Positions 15,924 to 24,741 of a stretch of 64,000 nt of DNA are shown piece after piece; the stretch's first letter is position 1, and the number at the start of each line of letters is the position of its first letter. The translations under genes and the position numbers were made by a program. Below the pieces are notes generated by a model. The model made no database searches. It was not told the origin of the DNA and was given only the letters and a program-made list of their open reading frames with translations. Source of the stretch: Actinomadura harenae (GTDB lineage Bacteria; Actinomycetota; Actinomycetes; Streptosporangiales; Streptosporangiaceae); contig NZ_RFFG01000023.1 of assembly GCF_003696215.1 (NCBI RefSeq), forward strand, positions 1 to 64,000, given 5' to 3'.

Positions 15924-16781
15924 GTGACTCGTTTGATCACCTTCACGGGCGTCACGAAGCGCTACCCGGACGGCACGGTCGCCGTGCACGATCTCGACCT
16001 GGAGATCGCGGCCGGGCGCATCACCGTGCTCGTCGGGCCGTCCGGATGCGGCAAGACCACCACCCTCCGCATGGTCAACCGGATGATCGACCCGACCTCC
16101 GGGACGATCACCGTCGACGGCCGCGACATCCGCGAGGTGGACCCGCCCCGCCTCCGCCGGGGGATCGGCTACGTCATCCAGCAGGCCGGCCTCTTCCCGC
16201 ACCGCACGATCATCGACAACATCGCCACCGTGCCCTACCTGCTCCACCAGGACAAGAAGCAGGCCCGCACGCGCGCACTCGAACTGATGGAACGGGTCGG
16301 ACTCGACACCGCCCTCGCCAAGCGCTACCCCGCCCAGCTGTCCGGCGGCCAGCAGCAGCGCGTCGGCGTCGCCCGCGCGCTCGCCGCCGACCCGCCGGTC
16401 ATGCTGATGGACGAGCCGTTCAGCGCCGTCGACCCGATCGTCCGCGGCCAGCTCCAGGACGAGTTCCTCCGCCTCCAGAGCGAGCTGGAGAAGACGATCG
16501 TCTTCGTCACCCACGACATCGACGAGGCCGTCAAGCTCGGCCACCGCATCGCGGTGTTCCAGGTCGGCGGCGTCCTCGCCCAGTACGCCACCCCGGACGA
16601 GCTGCTCGCGAACCCCGCGAACGACTTCGTCCGCGACTTCCTCGGCGGCGACCGCGGCATCCGGCGGCTCCGCTTCGTCCAGGAACTCGACGCGGAGGCC
16701 GCGGCGGAGAGGCGAGCGGCCGTGCCGGAACCGGCCGAGCCACCCCCCGGTGGCGAGGCCGCGGCGGCGGGCGAGCGGTGA
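15924..16781 (+). CDS. ABC importer ATPase, glycine betaine/choline (OpuC/ProV) type
   Basis: Energises uptake of a quaternary amine. The 285-residue protein has Walker A GPSGCGKTTT, Q-loop VIQQAGLFPHRT, the signature LSGGQQQRVGVARALAADP, Walker B VMLMDEPFSAVDP and the switch FVTHDIDEAVKLG. VTKRYPDGTVAVHDLDLEI is typical of OpuC/ProV ATPases. Unlike osmotically controlled homologues it has no CBS domain: after about residue 245 there is only a short Ala/Glu/Pro tail. I place the start at GTG 15924, where family similarity begins; an in-frame GTG at 15858 would add 22 residues. It overlaps the next gene by 4 bp (GTGA). Confidence 0.92.
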   Translation: MTRLITFTGVTKRYPDGTVAVHDLDLEIAAGRITVLVGPSGCGKTTTLRMVNRMIDPTSGTITVDGRDIREVDPPRLRRGIGYVIQQAGLFPHRTIIDNIATVPYLLHQDKKQARTRALELMERVGLDTALAKRYPAQLSGGQQQRVGVARALAADPPVMLMDEPFSAVDPIVRGQLQDEFLRLQSELEKTIVFVTHDIDEAVKLGHRIAVFQVGGVLAQYATPDELLANPANDFVRDFLGGDRGIRRLRFVQELDAEAAAERRAAVPEPAEPPPGGEAAAAGER

Positions 16782-17527
16782 GCGCCGCCCTCTCCCCGGT
16801 CGCCGCCGGCGACAACGGGGAACCCCTGATCCGCTGGGACTGGATCGGCCACAACTCCGACATCATCACCCAGGCCCTCAACGACCACCTGGTCCTGTCG
16901 ATCGTCCCGGTGGTGCTGGGCCTGGTGATCTCGCTGCCGATCGGCCTGCTGTGCGCCCGCTACCGCTGGCTGTACGCGCCCGTCGTCGGCCTCACCAGCG
17001 TGCTCTACGCCATCCCGGCGATCGCGCTGTTCGTCGTGCTGGTCGCCTTCACGGGCCTGACCCGCACCACCGTGATGATCCCGCTCACCCTGTACACCCT
17101 GTCGGTGCTGGTCCCCGCCGTCGTGGACGGCATGGACTCGGTGCCCGAGCACGTCCGGCAGGCGGCCACCGCCATGGGCTTCGGCACGCTGCGCCGGCTC
17201 GTCCAGGTCGAGCTGCCGATCGCCGTCCCCGTCGTCATGGCGGGCCTGCGCGTCGCGACCGTCTCCAACATCAGCCTCGTCTCGGTCGGCGCCCTCATCG
17301 GCGTCGGCGGCCTCGGCCAGCTGTTCACCGACGGCTTCAACCGCGACTTCACCACCCCGATCATCGTCGGCATCGCTCTGATCATCGCGCTCGCGATCGC
17401 CGCGGACGTCGTGCTCCTGGTCGTCCAACGCCTGCTCACGCCCTGGGCGCGGGCGGGGAGCAGCAGACGGGCCGCGCGCCGCGCCGTCCGGGCCGAGCCG
17501 GCCATGCCCGAGGAGGCCGCCCTGTGA
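16778..17527 (+). CDS. ABC importer permease 1, OpuC type
   Basis: A 249-residue inner-membrane permease with five to six hydrophobic segments and the BPD_transp_1 coupling loop VRQAATAMGFGTLRRLVQVELPIAVP shown in part (RQAATAMGFGTLRRLVQVEL). The segment NISLVSVGALIGVGGLGQLF is characteristic of the OpuBB/OpuCB group. GTG start overlaps the ATPase stop; its own stop overlaps the second permease start (GTGA). The C-terminus has a basic Arg/Ala tail. Together with the second permease it forms the heterodimeric channel of the importer. Confidence 0.92.
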   Translation: MSAALSPVAAGDNGEPLIRWDWIGHNSDIITQALNDHLVLSIVPVVLGLVISLPIGLLCARYRWLYAPVVGLTSVLYAIPAIALFVVLVAFTGLTRTTVMIPLTLYTLSVLVPAVVDGMDSVPEHVRQAATAMGFGTLRRLVQVELPIAVPVVMAGLRVATVSNISLVSVGALIGVGGLGQLFTDGFNRDFTTPIIVGIALIIALAIAADVVLLVVQRLLTPWARAGSSRRAARRAVRAEPAMPEEAAL

Positions 17528-18210
17528 ACGCGATCCTCGACGCGATCCGCTGGTTCTTCCACGGCGAGCAGTGGCACGGCACCGACGGCATCCCGCACCG
17601 GCTCTCCGAGCACCTCTGGTACTCCGGCCTCGCCTTCGCGATCACCGTCGCGATCGCGCTGCCGCTCGGGCTGCTGCTCGGGCACGTCCGGCGCGGCAGG
17701 GCCGCCTCGTTCTTCGGGTTCTCGGTCATCGCGTCCGCCAACGGCGCGCGGGCCCTGCCGACGCTCGGCCTGCTCATCCTGGCCGTGCTGGTCACCTCGT
17801 CCAGCCTGGTCCCGACGCTGATCCCGCTGATCGTCCTCGCGATCCCGCCCGTCCTGGTGAACGCCTACACCGGCGTCCAGCAGGTCGAGCCCGGCCTGCG
17901 GGACGCGGCGGAGGGCATGGGCATGACCGGCACGCAGGTGCTGTGGCGGGTCGAGGCCCCCGTGGCGCTGCCGCTGGTGCTGCTCGGCCTGCGCACCGCC
18001 GCGATCCAGATCGTCTCCACCGCGACCATCGCCGCCTACGTCGGGCTCGGCGGCCTCGGCCGGTTCATCGTGGACGGCCTGAAGCGGCAGGAGTACTCCA
18101 GCACCGCGGGCGGCGCGATCCTCGTGATCCTGCTCGCCTTCCTCATCCAGTTCGTCTTCGCCCTGCTGCGCCGGGTCGCGGTCTCACCGGGACTACGGCG
18201 CACTTCCTGA
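17524..18210 (+). CDS. ABC importer permease 2, OpuC type
   Basis: Second permease of the importer, 228 residues. It begins with a soluble stretch (FFHGEQWHGTDGIPHRLSEH) before the first membrane segment, and carries the coupling loop GLRDAAEGMGMTGTQVLWRV and the end motif TIAAYVGLGGLGRFIVDG. This two-permease arrangement, rather than a permease fused to the binding domain, matches actinobacterial OpuC-type systems. GTG start at 17524 overlaps the preceding stop. The gap to the binding-protein gene is 56 bp and includes the latter's ribosome site. Confidence 0.92.
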   Translation: MNAILDAIRWFFHGEQWHGTDGIPHRLSEHLWYSGLAFAITVAIALPLGLLLGHVRRGRAASFFGFSVIASANGARALPTLGLLILAVLVTSSSLVPTLIPLIVLAIPPVLVNAYTGVQQVEPGLRDAAEGMGMTGTQVLWRVEAPVALPLVLLGLRTAAIQIVSTATIAAYVGLGGLGRFIVDGLKRQEYSSTAGGAILVILLAFLIQFVFALLRRVAVSPGLRRTS

Positions 18211-18266
18211 CATCTGATCGACGAAGCAAGACAACGACAACTGACGTCCGGCCGAAAGGACTGTTC

Positions 18267-19181
18267 ATGTTCTCCAAGACACGCGGTGCCGCCGTGCTCC
18301 TCGTGGGTGCGCTGGCCCTGTCGGCCTGCGGTGGCGGCGACAAGAAGGACCCGCTCGGCTCGTCCGGCGGCAAGGGCGGCACCCTCGTGATCGGCACCGC
18401 CGACTTCCCCGAGAGCCAGGCCCTCGGCGAGGTCTACGCCCAGGCGCTCAGCGCCAAGGGCATCAAGGCGTCGACCAAGGTCGCCGGGACGCGCGAGGCG
18501 TACTTCAAGGCCATCCAGTCGGGCCAGCTCGCCATCGTCCCCGAGTACAACGGCAACCTGCTGCTGCACGTCGACCCGAAGGCGACCGCCGCCACGACCG
18601 AGGCGGTCAACGCGGCCCTCGGCCAGAAGCTCCCGTCCTCGCTCGGCGTCCTGGACTCGGCGAAGGCCGAGGACAAGGACTCGGTCGTCGTCACCAAGGA
18701 GACCGCCGACAAGGACCACCTCAAGACGATCGCCGACCTCAAGCCGGTCGCGTCGGGCATCGTCTTCGGCGGCCCGTCCGAGTTCAAGACCCGCGTCTCC
18801 GGCCTGGTCGGCATCAAGGAGAAATACGGCCTGGAGTTCAAGGAGTTCAAGCCGCTCGACACCGCCGGCCCGATCACCGTCGCGCGCCTGAAGCAGGGCG
18901 CGATCCAGGCGGCGAACCTCTTCTCCACCGACGCCGCCATCACCAAGAACGGCTTCGTCGCGCTCGAGGACCCGAAGAACGTCTTCCCCGCTCAGAACGT
19001 CACCCCGCTCATCTACCGCAGCAAGGTGACCGCCGACGCGCAGGGCGTCCTCAACGCCATCGCGGCCAAGCTGACCACCGCCGACCTCCTCGAGATGAAC
19101 TCGAAGATGTCCGTCGACAAGGCCGAGCCGCGCGACGTCGCCAAGGCCTGGCTGCAGAAGTCCGGAATCACGTCCTCCTGA
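18267..19181 (+). CDS. ABC importer substrate-binding lipoprotein, OpuAC/ProX type
   Basis: A 304-residue lipoprotein: signal MFSKTRGAAVLLVGALALSA with the lipobox LSAC, then a Gly/Lys linker. The mature protein has the family pattern GTADFPESQALGEVYAQAL and the PEYNGNLLL motif that corresponds to the PEYTGT of OpuBC/EgtU-like proteins. AAAGGA precedes the ATG. It determines substrate choice; the family includes binders of glycine betaine, choline, carnitine and, in some bacteria, ergothioneine. Aromatic cage residues cannot be assigned by eye, so the ligand is open. A strong terminator follows directly. Confidence 0.9.
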   Translation: MFSKTRGAAVLLVGALALSACGGGDKKDPLGSSGGKGGTLVIGTADFPESQALGEVYAQALSAKGIKASTKVAGTREAYFKAIQSGQLAIVPEYNGNLLLHVDPKATAATTEAVNAALGQKLPSSLGVLDSAKAEDKDSVVVTKETADKDHLKTIADLKPVASGIVFGGPSEFKTRVSGLVGIKEKYGLEFKEFKPLDTAGPITVARLKQGAIQAANLFSTDAAITKNGFVALEDPKNVFPAQNVTPLIYRSKVTADAQGVLNAIAAKLTTADLLEMNSKMSVDKAEPRDVAKAWLQKSGITSS

Positions 19182-19190
19182 ACAGCATGA

Positions 19191-19228
19191 GAAAAGGGCC
19201 CGCGCACCGCGCGGGCTCTTTCTTTTCT
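19191..19228 (+). terminator. intrinsic terminator after the ABC importer operon
   Basis: A stem of about 13 bp (AAAGGGCCCGCGC against GCGCGGGCTCTTT, one G-T pair) with an ACC loop is followed by a T-rich TTTCTTTTC. It sits 10 bp after the binding-protein stop and right before the 3' end of the convergent IclR gene, so it may serve both directions. Confidence 0.85.
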
Positions 19229-20052
19229 CATGGGCGGCGGCCGCCGAGGCGGGTGGTGAGGTCGGCGGCGGTGCGGCGGACCTCGGTGGCGAGGTCGGGC
19301 CAGGTGTCGTCGGGGCGGGTCTCGCGGCGGAAGGTGACGGTGATCGCGGCGGCCGGGTGGCCGGTGTGGTCGAAGGAGCAGGCGGCGATGGACGCGAAGC
19401 CCGCGGTGACGTGGCCGTCCTCGGCCGACCAGCCGCGCCGGGCGTCCTCGGCCAGGACGCGCCGCAGCTCGCGCAGGGACGCCGGGCCCCGGCCGGTGCG
19501 GTCGACGAGCGGGCCGGGGAACAGGGCGCGGACCTGCGCGGCGGGCAGGTGGGCGAGCATCGACAGGCCGCTCGCGGTGAGCTGGGCGGGCAGCCGGACG
19601 CCGACGTCGGTGACCAGGGGGGCCTGCCGCCGGGCGGGCTGCTCCTTCAGCAGGTAGAGGGTCTCGGAGCCGTGCAGGACGCCGAGCTGCGCGATGTCCC
19701 CGGTGCGGTCGACGAGGCGGCGGAGCAGGGGCCGGGCGAGGCGTTCGAGGGGGCCGTGCCGCAGGTAGGCGGAGCCGATCTCGAAGGCGGCGACGCCGAG
19801 GCCCCAGCGGCGGTCCTCGGGGACGTAGGAGACGAAGCCGTCCTCGGCCATGGCCGTGAGCAGGTGGTAGGTGGACGAGCGGGGCAGTCCGAGGCGTCCG
19901 GCGATGGCGGAGGCGGGCAGCGGGCCCGCGGACTCGGCGAGGAGCCGGAGCACGGCGAGGGCGCGGCGGGCCGCCGGGACCTGGCCGCCCCCCGTACCGC
20001 CGCCCGCCCCGCCCTCCGCGTCGCGCGTCCCTGACCCGGGCTTTACGGTCAT
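19228..20052 (-). CDS. IclR-family transcriptional regulator, probable hut regulator
   Basis: A 274-residue regulator. After a Gly-rich lead, residues about 25-80 form the IclR winged helix (SAIAGRLGLPRSSTYHLLTAM). The rest is the GAF-like effector domain, with LGVLHGSETLYLLKE and PLVTDVGVRLPAQLTASGLSML. The ATG at 20052 is 9 bp from an 18-bp palindrome shared with the hutI promoter 25 kb away. It is divergent from hutH. From position and the shared site I infer that it controls histidine utilisation in response to histidine or urocanate. Confidence 0.88.
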   Translation of the reverse strand: MTVKPGSGTRDAEGGAGGGTGGGQVPAARRALAVLRLLAESAGPLPASAIAGRLGLPRSSTYHLLTAMAEDGFVSYVPEDRRWGLGVAAFEIGSAYLRHGPLERLARPLLRRLVDRTGDIAQLGVLHGSETLYLLKEQPARRQAPLVTDVGVRLPAQLTASGLSMLAHLPAAQVRALFPGPLVDRTGRGPASLRELRRVLAEDARRGWSAEDGHVTAGFASIAACSFDHTGHPAAAITVTFRRETRPDDTWPDLATEVRRTAADLTTRLGGRRP

Positions 20053-20060
20053 ACGCCCAT

Positions 20061-20078
20061 TGTCTCGTATCTGAGACA
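20061..20078. promoter_or_regulatory. probable IclR operator in the hutH promoter
   Basis: TGTCTCGTATCTGAGACA, 6-bp inverted arms TGTCTC/GAGACA around a 6-base centre, lies between the divergent IclR and hutH starts. The reverse complement of 45592-45609, upstream of hutI, matches it at 16 of 18 positions. Confidence 0.65.
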
Positions 20079-20131
20079 GTACGGCCCGCGCGCGGGTCGC
20101 CGGAGGGCGGTCCGCGCGCTGCAATGGGGGT

Positions 20132-21688
20132 ATGAGTTTCGGCATGGGGGACACAGGCATCCAGGTCGGACCGGAACCGCTGACCTTCGCGGAGGTCGTG
20201 GCGGTGGCCCGGGACGGCGCGCGGGTCACGCTGACCGGCGAGGCGCTGAAGGCGATCACCGAGGCGCGGGCCGCGATCGAGGAGCTGGCCTCCCGTCCGA
20301 CGCCCGTCTACGGGGTCTCCACGGGATTCGGCGCGCTCGCGACCCGGCACATCGCGCTGGAGCTGCGCGCGCAGCTCCAGCTGAACATCGTGCGGTCGCA
20401 CGCCGCCGGGTCGGGCCCGGAGGTCGAGCGGGAGGTCGTCCGGGCGCTGATGCTGCTGCGCCTGCACACCCTCGCGACCGGCCGGACGGGCGTCCAGCCC
20501 GCGACGGCGCAGGCGTTCGCGGCGCTGCTGAACGCGGGGATCACCCCGATCGTCCACGAGCACGGCAGCCTCGGCTGTTCGGGCGACCTCGCGCCGCTGG
20601 CGCACTGCGCGCTGGCGCTGATCGGCGAGGGTCAGGTCCGGGACGCCGGGGGCGATCTGCGGGACGCCGCGGACGCGCTCGCCGAGGCCGGGATCGAGCC
20701 GGTCACGCTCGGCGCGAAGGAGGGCCTGGCCCTCCTGAACGGCACGGACGGCATGCTCGGCATGCTCGTCATGGCCATCCAGGACCTGCGGCGGCTGTTC
20801 ACCGCCGCCGACCTCGCCACCGCGATGACCGTCGAGGCGCTGCTCGGCACCGACCGGGTGTTCGCCGCGGACCTGCAGGAGCTGCGCCCGCACCCGGGCC
20901 AGGCCGTGTCGGCCGCGAACCTGCGGGCGCTGCTCGCCGACTCGCCGATCATGGCGTCGCACCGCGGCCCGGACTGCACCCGCGTCCAGGACGCCTACTC
21001 GCTGCGCTGCGCCCCGCAGGTGAACGGCGCGGCCCGCGACACCCTCGCGCACGCCGAGCTGGTCGCGTCCCGCGAGCTGGCCTCGGCCGTCGACAACCCG
21101 GTCGTCCTGCCGGACGGTCGCGTCGAGTCGAACGGCAACTTCCACGGCGCGCCGGTCGCGTACGTGCTGGACTTCCTCGCCGTCCCGACCGCGGACGTCG
21201 CGTCGATGTCGGAGCGCCGCACCGACCGGCTGCTCGACAAGGCCCGCTCGTTCGGGCTGCCGCCGTTCCTCGCCGACGACCCGGGCGTGGACTCCGGCCT
21301 GATGATCGCCCAGTACACGCAGGCGGCGATCGTCAGCGACCTCAAGCGGCACGCGGTGCCGTCCTCGGCCGACTCGATCCCGAGCTCGGCGATGCAGGAG
21401 GACCACGTGTCCATGGGCTGGAACGCCGCGCGCAAGCTGCGCAGGGCGGTGGACGGCCTGACCCAGGTGATCGCCATCGAGATCATGGCGGCCGCGCGGG
21501 CGCTGGAGCTGCGGCCGCCGCTGCGTCCGGGCCCGGCGACGGGCGCGGTCGTCGCGAAGCTGCGCGAGCGCGTCCCCGGGCCCGGCCCGGACCGCTACCT
21601 CGCGCCGGAGATCGCCGCCGCCACCGAGCTGGTGCGGGACGGCTCGCTCGTCGCCGCCGCCGAGTCGGTCACCGGCCCGCTCGCCTGA
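20132..21688 (+). CDS. hutH: histidine ammonia-lyase HutH
   Basis: Converts histidine to urocanate and ammonia, the first step of histidine breakdown. The 518-residue protein has the MIO-forming tripeptide Cys-Ser-Gly in HGSLGCSGDLAPLAH, the lid YGVSTGFGAL, VRSHAAGSG, LLNGTDG, QDAYSLRCAPQV and SNGNFHGAPVA, and the C-terminal SSAMQEDHVSMGW. The Cys-Ser-Gly form is also found in streptomycete HutH. Start ATG 20132; an alternative ATG lies 4 codons further. It is divergent from the IclR gene and 134 bp upstream of hutU. Confidence 0.96.
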   Translation: MSFGMGDTGIQVGPEPLTFAEVVAVARDGARVTLTGEALKAITEARAAIEELASRPTPVYGVSTGFGALATRHIALELRAQLQLNIVRSHAAGSGPEVEREVVRALMLLRLHTLATGRTGVQPATAQAFAALLNAGITPIVHEHGSLGCSGDLAPLAHCALALIGEGQVRDAGGDLRDAADALAEAGIEPVTLGAKEGLALLNGTDGMLGMLVMAIQDLRRLFTAADLATAMTVEALLGTDRVFAADLQELRPHPGQAVSAANLRALLADSPIMASHRGPDCTRVQDAYSLRCAPQVNGAARDTLAHAELVASRELASAVDNPVVLPDGRVESNGNFHGAPVAYVLDFLAVPTADVASMSERRTDRLLDKARSFGLPPFLADDPGVDSGLMIAQYTQAAIVSDLKRHAVPSSADSIPSSAMQEDHVSMGWNAARKLRRAVDGLTQVIAIEIMAAARALELRPPLRPGPATGAVVAKLRERVPGPGPDRYLAPEIAAATELVRDGSLVAAAESVTGPLA

Positions 21689-21765
21689 CCGGCGGCACGC
21701 CCTGACCGGCCCGACGCCCTGACCGGCGCTACGCACTGACCGGCCCTACGCACCGACCGCACGAC
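21683..21765. repeat. 17-bp tandem repeats between hutH and hutU
   Basis: Five consecutive units of 16-17 bp, of the form GCCCTGACCGGCCCGAC, begin at 21683, 21699, 21716, 21733 and 21750, with the first overlapping the hutH stop. Two further degenerate CTGACCG copies follow. The rest of the gap to the hutU ribosome site is GC-rich with no other signal. Confidence 0.75.
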
Positions 21766-21822
21766 CTGACCGTCCGCGCGCGGCGACCCCGCGCGCGACC
21801 CGTCTTCCGGAGGAGTTCCCTC

Positions 21823-23481
21823 ATGTCCGGTCCTCGCCCCGTCCGCGCGCCGCGCGGGACGCAGCTCACCACCGCCAAGGGCTGGCCGCAGGAGGCCGCC
21901 CTGCGCATGCTCCAGAACAACCTGGACCCCGAGGTCGCCGAGCACCCCGACAAGCTCGTCGTGTACGGCGGCACGGGCAAGGCCGCCCGCGACTGGAACT
22001 CCTTCGACGGGATCGTCCGGTCGCTGGAGTCGCTCGAGGGGGACGAGACGCTGCTCGTCCAGTCCGGCAAGCCGGTCGGGATCTTCCGCACGCACGAGTG
22101 GGCGCCGCGCGTCCTCATCGCGAACTCCAACCTCGTCCCGCAGTGGGCGAACTGGGACGAGTTCCGCCGCCTGGAGGCCGAGGGCCTCACCATGTACGGG
22201 CAGATGACGGCCGGTTCGTGGATCTACATCGGCACGCAGGGCATCCTCCAGGGCACCTACGAGACGTTCGGGGCGGTCGCCGCGAAGCGGTTCGGCGGCT
22301 CCCTCGCCGGGACGATCACGCTGACCGCCGGGCTCGGCGGGATGGGCGGCGCGCAGCCGCTCGCGGTGACGATGAACGGCGGCGTCGCGATCTGCGTCGA
22401 GGTCGACCCGTCGCGGATCGACCGGCGGGTCGAGCACCGCTACTGCGACGTCCGCGCCGACTCGCTGGACGAGGCGCTGCGCCTGGCCGTCGAGGCCCGC
22501 GACAAGCGTGAGCCGCTGTCGATCGGCCTGCTCGGCAACGCCGCCGACGTCGTCCCCGAGCTGCTGCGCCGGGGCGCCCCGATCGACATCGTCACCGACC
22601 AGACCAGCGCGCACGACCCGCTCGCGTACCTGCCGTCCGGGGTGGCGTTCGAGGACTGGGACGAGGAGCGCGACAAGGACCCGCAGGGGTTCACCGACCG
22701 CGCCCGCCAGTCGATGGCCACGCACGTCGAGGCCATGGTCGGGTTCATGGACGCGGGCGCCGAGGTCTTCGACTACGGCAACTCGATCCGCGGTGAGGCG
22801 CAGACCGCGGGCTACGACCGCGCGTTCGCGTTCCCCGGGTTCGTCCCGGCGTACATCCGGCCGCTGTTCTGCGAGGGCAAGGGCCCGTTCCGCTGGGCGG
22901 CGCTGTCGGGCGACCCGAAGGACATCGCGCGCACCGACAAGGCGATCCTCGACCTGTTCCCCGAGAACGAGCAGCTCACCCGGTGGATCAAGATGGCGGG
23001 GGAGAAGGTCCACTTCCAGGGCCTCCCGTCGCGGATCTGCTGGCTCGGCTACGGCGAGCGCGACAAGGCGGGCGCGGTCTTCAACGACCTGGTCGCGCGC
23101 GGCGAGATCAGCGCGCCGATCGTGCTCGGCCGCGACCACCTGGACTGCGGCTCGGTCGCGTCCCCGTACCGCGAGACCGAGGGCATGAAGGACGGCTCGG
23201 ACGCGATCGCCGACTGGCCGCTGCTGAACGCCATGCTCAACACCTCGTCCGGAGCGACGTGGGTGTCGATCCACCACGGCGGCGGCGTCGGCATCGGCCG
23301 GTCCATCCACGCGGGCCAGGTCTGCGTCGCGGACGGCACGGAGCTCGCGGGTGCGAAGCTGGAGCGCGTGCTGACCAACGACCCGGGGACGGGCGTCATG
23401 CGGCACGTGGACGCGGGCTACGAGCGCGCGGAGGAGGTCGCCGACGAGCGCGGCGTCCGCATTCCGATGCGCGAGGAGTAG
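21823..23481 (+). CDS. hutU: urocanate hydratase HutU
   Basis: NAD-dependent conversion of urocanate to imidazolonepropionate, second step of the hut pathway. Length is 552 residues, as usual. Landmarks are [20 protein letters not shown] near the N-terminus, [20 protein letters not shown], the NAD-site region [18 protein letters not shown], and [16 protein letters not shown], which contains the catalytic-site Cys equivalent to Cys410 of the Pseudomonas enzyme. GGAGGAG lies 9 bases before the ATG. Followed after 45 bp by the M20 hydrolase gene. Confidence 0.97.
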   Translation: MSGPRPVRAPRGTQLTTAKGWPQEAALRMLQNNLDPEVAEHPDKLVVYGGTGKAARDWNSFDGIVRSLESLEGDETLLVQSGKPVGIFRTHEWAPRVLIANSNLVPQWANWDEFRRLEAEGLTMYGQMTAGSWIYIGTQGILQGTYETFGAVAAKRFGGSLAGTITLTAGLGGMGGAQPLAVTMNGGVAICVEVDPSRIDRRVEHRYCDVRADSLDEALRLAVEARDKREPLSIGLLGNAADVVPELLRRGAPIDIVTDQTSAHDPLAYLPSGVAFEDWDEERDKDPQGFTDRARQSMATHVEAMVGFMDAGAEVFDYGNSIRGEAQTAGYDRAFAFPGFVPAYIRPLFCEGKGPFRWAALSGDPKDIARTDKAILDLFPENEQLTRWIKMAGEKVHFQGLPSRICWLGYGERDKAGAVFNDLVARGEISAPIVLGRDHLDCGSVASPYRETEGMKDGSDAIADWPLLNAMLNTSSGATWVSIHHGGGVGIGRSIHAGQVCVADGTELAGAKLERVLTNDPGTGVMRHVDAGYERAEEVADERGVRIPMREE

Positions 23482-23526
23482 CGGCGTCCGTCCCATCCGC
23501 GAGAACCGGTCGCTAAGGAGAACGGG

Positions 23527-24732
23527 TTGAGTTTCGAGGAGATGTGGGCGGCGCTGCTGCCCGTAGGACGGAACGCCGGCACCGGCGGTTACGACCGTTT
23601 CGTGTGGACGCCGTCCGAGCTGGAGTGCCGCGCCTGGTTCCTCGACGAGGCCCGTGCCCGTTCGCTGGAGGTCGAGAGCGACGGGAACGGCAACCTGTAC
23701 GCCTGGTGGTATCCGGCGGACGGACGGCGCGACGACGCCGTCCTGACGGGCAGCCACCTCGACTCGGTGCCGGGCGGCGGCGCGTTCGACGGGCCGCTCG
23801 GTGTCGTGTCGGCGTTCGCGGCGATCGACCTCCTGCGCGCGCGGGGGGTCGAGCCGACGCGTCCGCTGGGTGTCGCGGCGTTCGCCGAGGAGGAGGGCGC
23901 GCGGTTCGGTGTCGCGTGCCTCGGTTCCCGGCTGCTGTCCGGTGCGATCGACCCGGCTCGTGCGCGCGCCTTGACCGATGCCGACGGGCGCACGTTCGCG
24001 GAGGTCGCGGCCGAGAACGACGTCGACCCGGACGGCATCGGACGCGACGACGCCCTGCTCGGACGCGTCGGCTGCTACGTCGAGCTGCACGTCGAGCAGG
24101 GCCGCGCGCTCGCCCCCGAGACGCCGGTCGGCGTGGCGTCCGCGATCGTCCCGCACGGCCGGTGGCGGCTGGACTTCACCGGCGAGGGCAACCACGCCGG
24201 GACGACCCGCCTGATCGACCGGCGCGACCCGATGCTGCCGTTCGCGTCGACCGTCCTCGCGGCGCGGGCCGCGGCCGAGCGGCACGACAGCGTCGCCACG
24301 GTCGGGAAGGTGAAGGTCGTGCCGGGCGGGGTGAACGCGATCCCGTCCGCCGTCGCGGCGTGGCTCGACAGCCGCGGGCCGGACGAGCGGTCCGTCCGCG
24401 CGACGGTCTCCGACGTGCTCGAACACGCCCGCGCCGCCGGTGAGGGGCACGGTGTCGCGGTCGCGCTGACCGAGGAGTCCTACACCGAGGTCGTCGACTT
24501 CAACCTGGGGCTCCGTGACCGCGTGGTGAAGGCGCTGGGCGGCGTGCCGGTCCTGCCGACGGGCGCGGGGCACGACGCGGGCGTCCTGTCGGCGGTGATC
24601 CCGACGGCGATGCTGTTCGTCCGGAACCCGACGGGCGTCTCGCACGCGCCCGCCGAGCACGCCGAGGAGCCCGACTGCCTCGCGGGTGTGGAAGCGCTCG
24701 CCTCGGTACTGGCCGACCTGGTCCGGGGGTAG
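23527..24732 (+). CDS. M20 allantoate amidohydrolase-family protein, probable N-formylglutamate hydrolase
   Basis: A 401-residue zinc-type amidohydrolase with the family motifs TGSHLDSVPGGGAFDGPLGV, FAEEEGARFG, ELHVEQGRAL, GEGNHAGTT and the late TGAGHDAG. The TTG at 23527 has AAGGAG 6 bases upstream. It sits between hutU and hutF, the same order as in the Streptomyces hut cluster, and no HutG-type deformylase is present. I infer that it removes the formyl group from N-formylglutamate made by HutF, although databases often call the family allantoate amidohydrolase. A carbamoyl-amino-acid hydrolase is the main alternative. Confidence 0.85.
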   Translation: MSFEEMWAALLPVGRNAGTGGYDRFVWTPSELECRAWFLDEARARSLEVESDGNGNLYAWWYPADGRRDDAVLTGSHLDSVPGGGAFDGPLGVVSAFAAIDLLRARGVEPTRPLGVAAFAEEEGARFGVACLGSRLLSGAIDPARARALTDADGRTFAEVAAENDVDPDGIGRDDALLGRVGCYVELHVEQGRALAPETPVGVASAIVPHGRWRLDFTGEGNHAGTTRLIDRRDPMLPFASTVLAARAAAERHDSVATVGKVKVVPGGVNAIPSAVAAWLDSRGPDERSVRATVSDVLEHARAAGEGHGVAVALTEESYTEVVDFNLGLRDRVVKALGGVPVLPTGAGHDAGVLSAVIPTAMLFVRNPTGVSHAPAEHAEEPDCLAGVEALASVLADLVRG

Positions 24733-24741
24733 GGACTCAGT

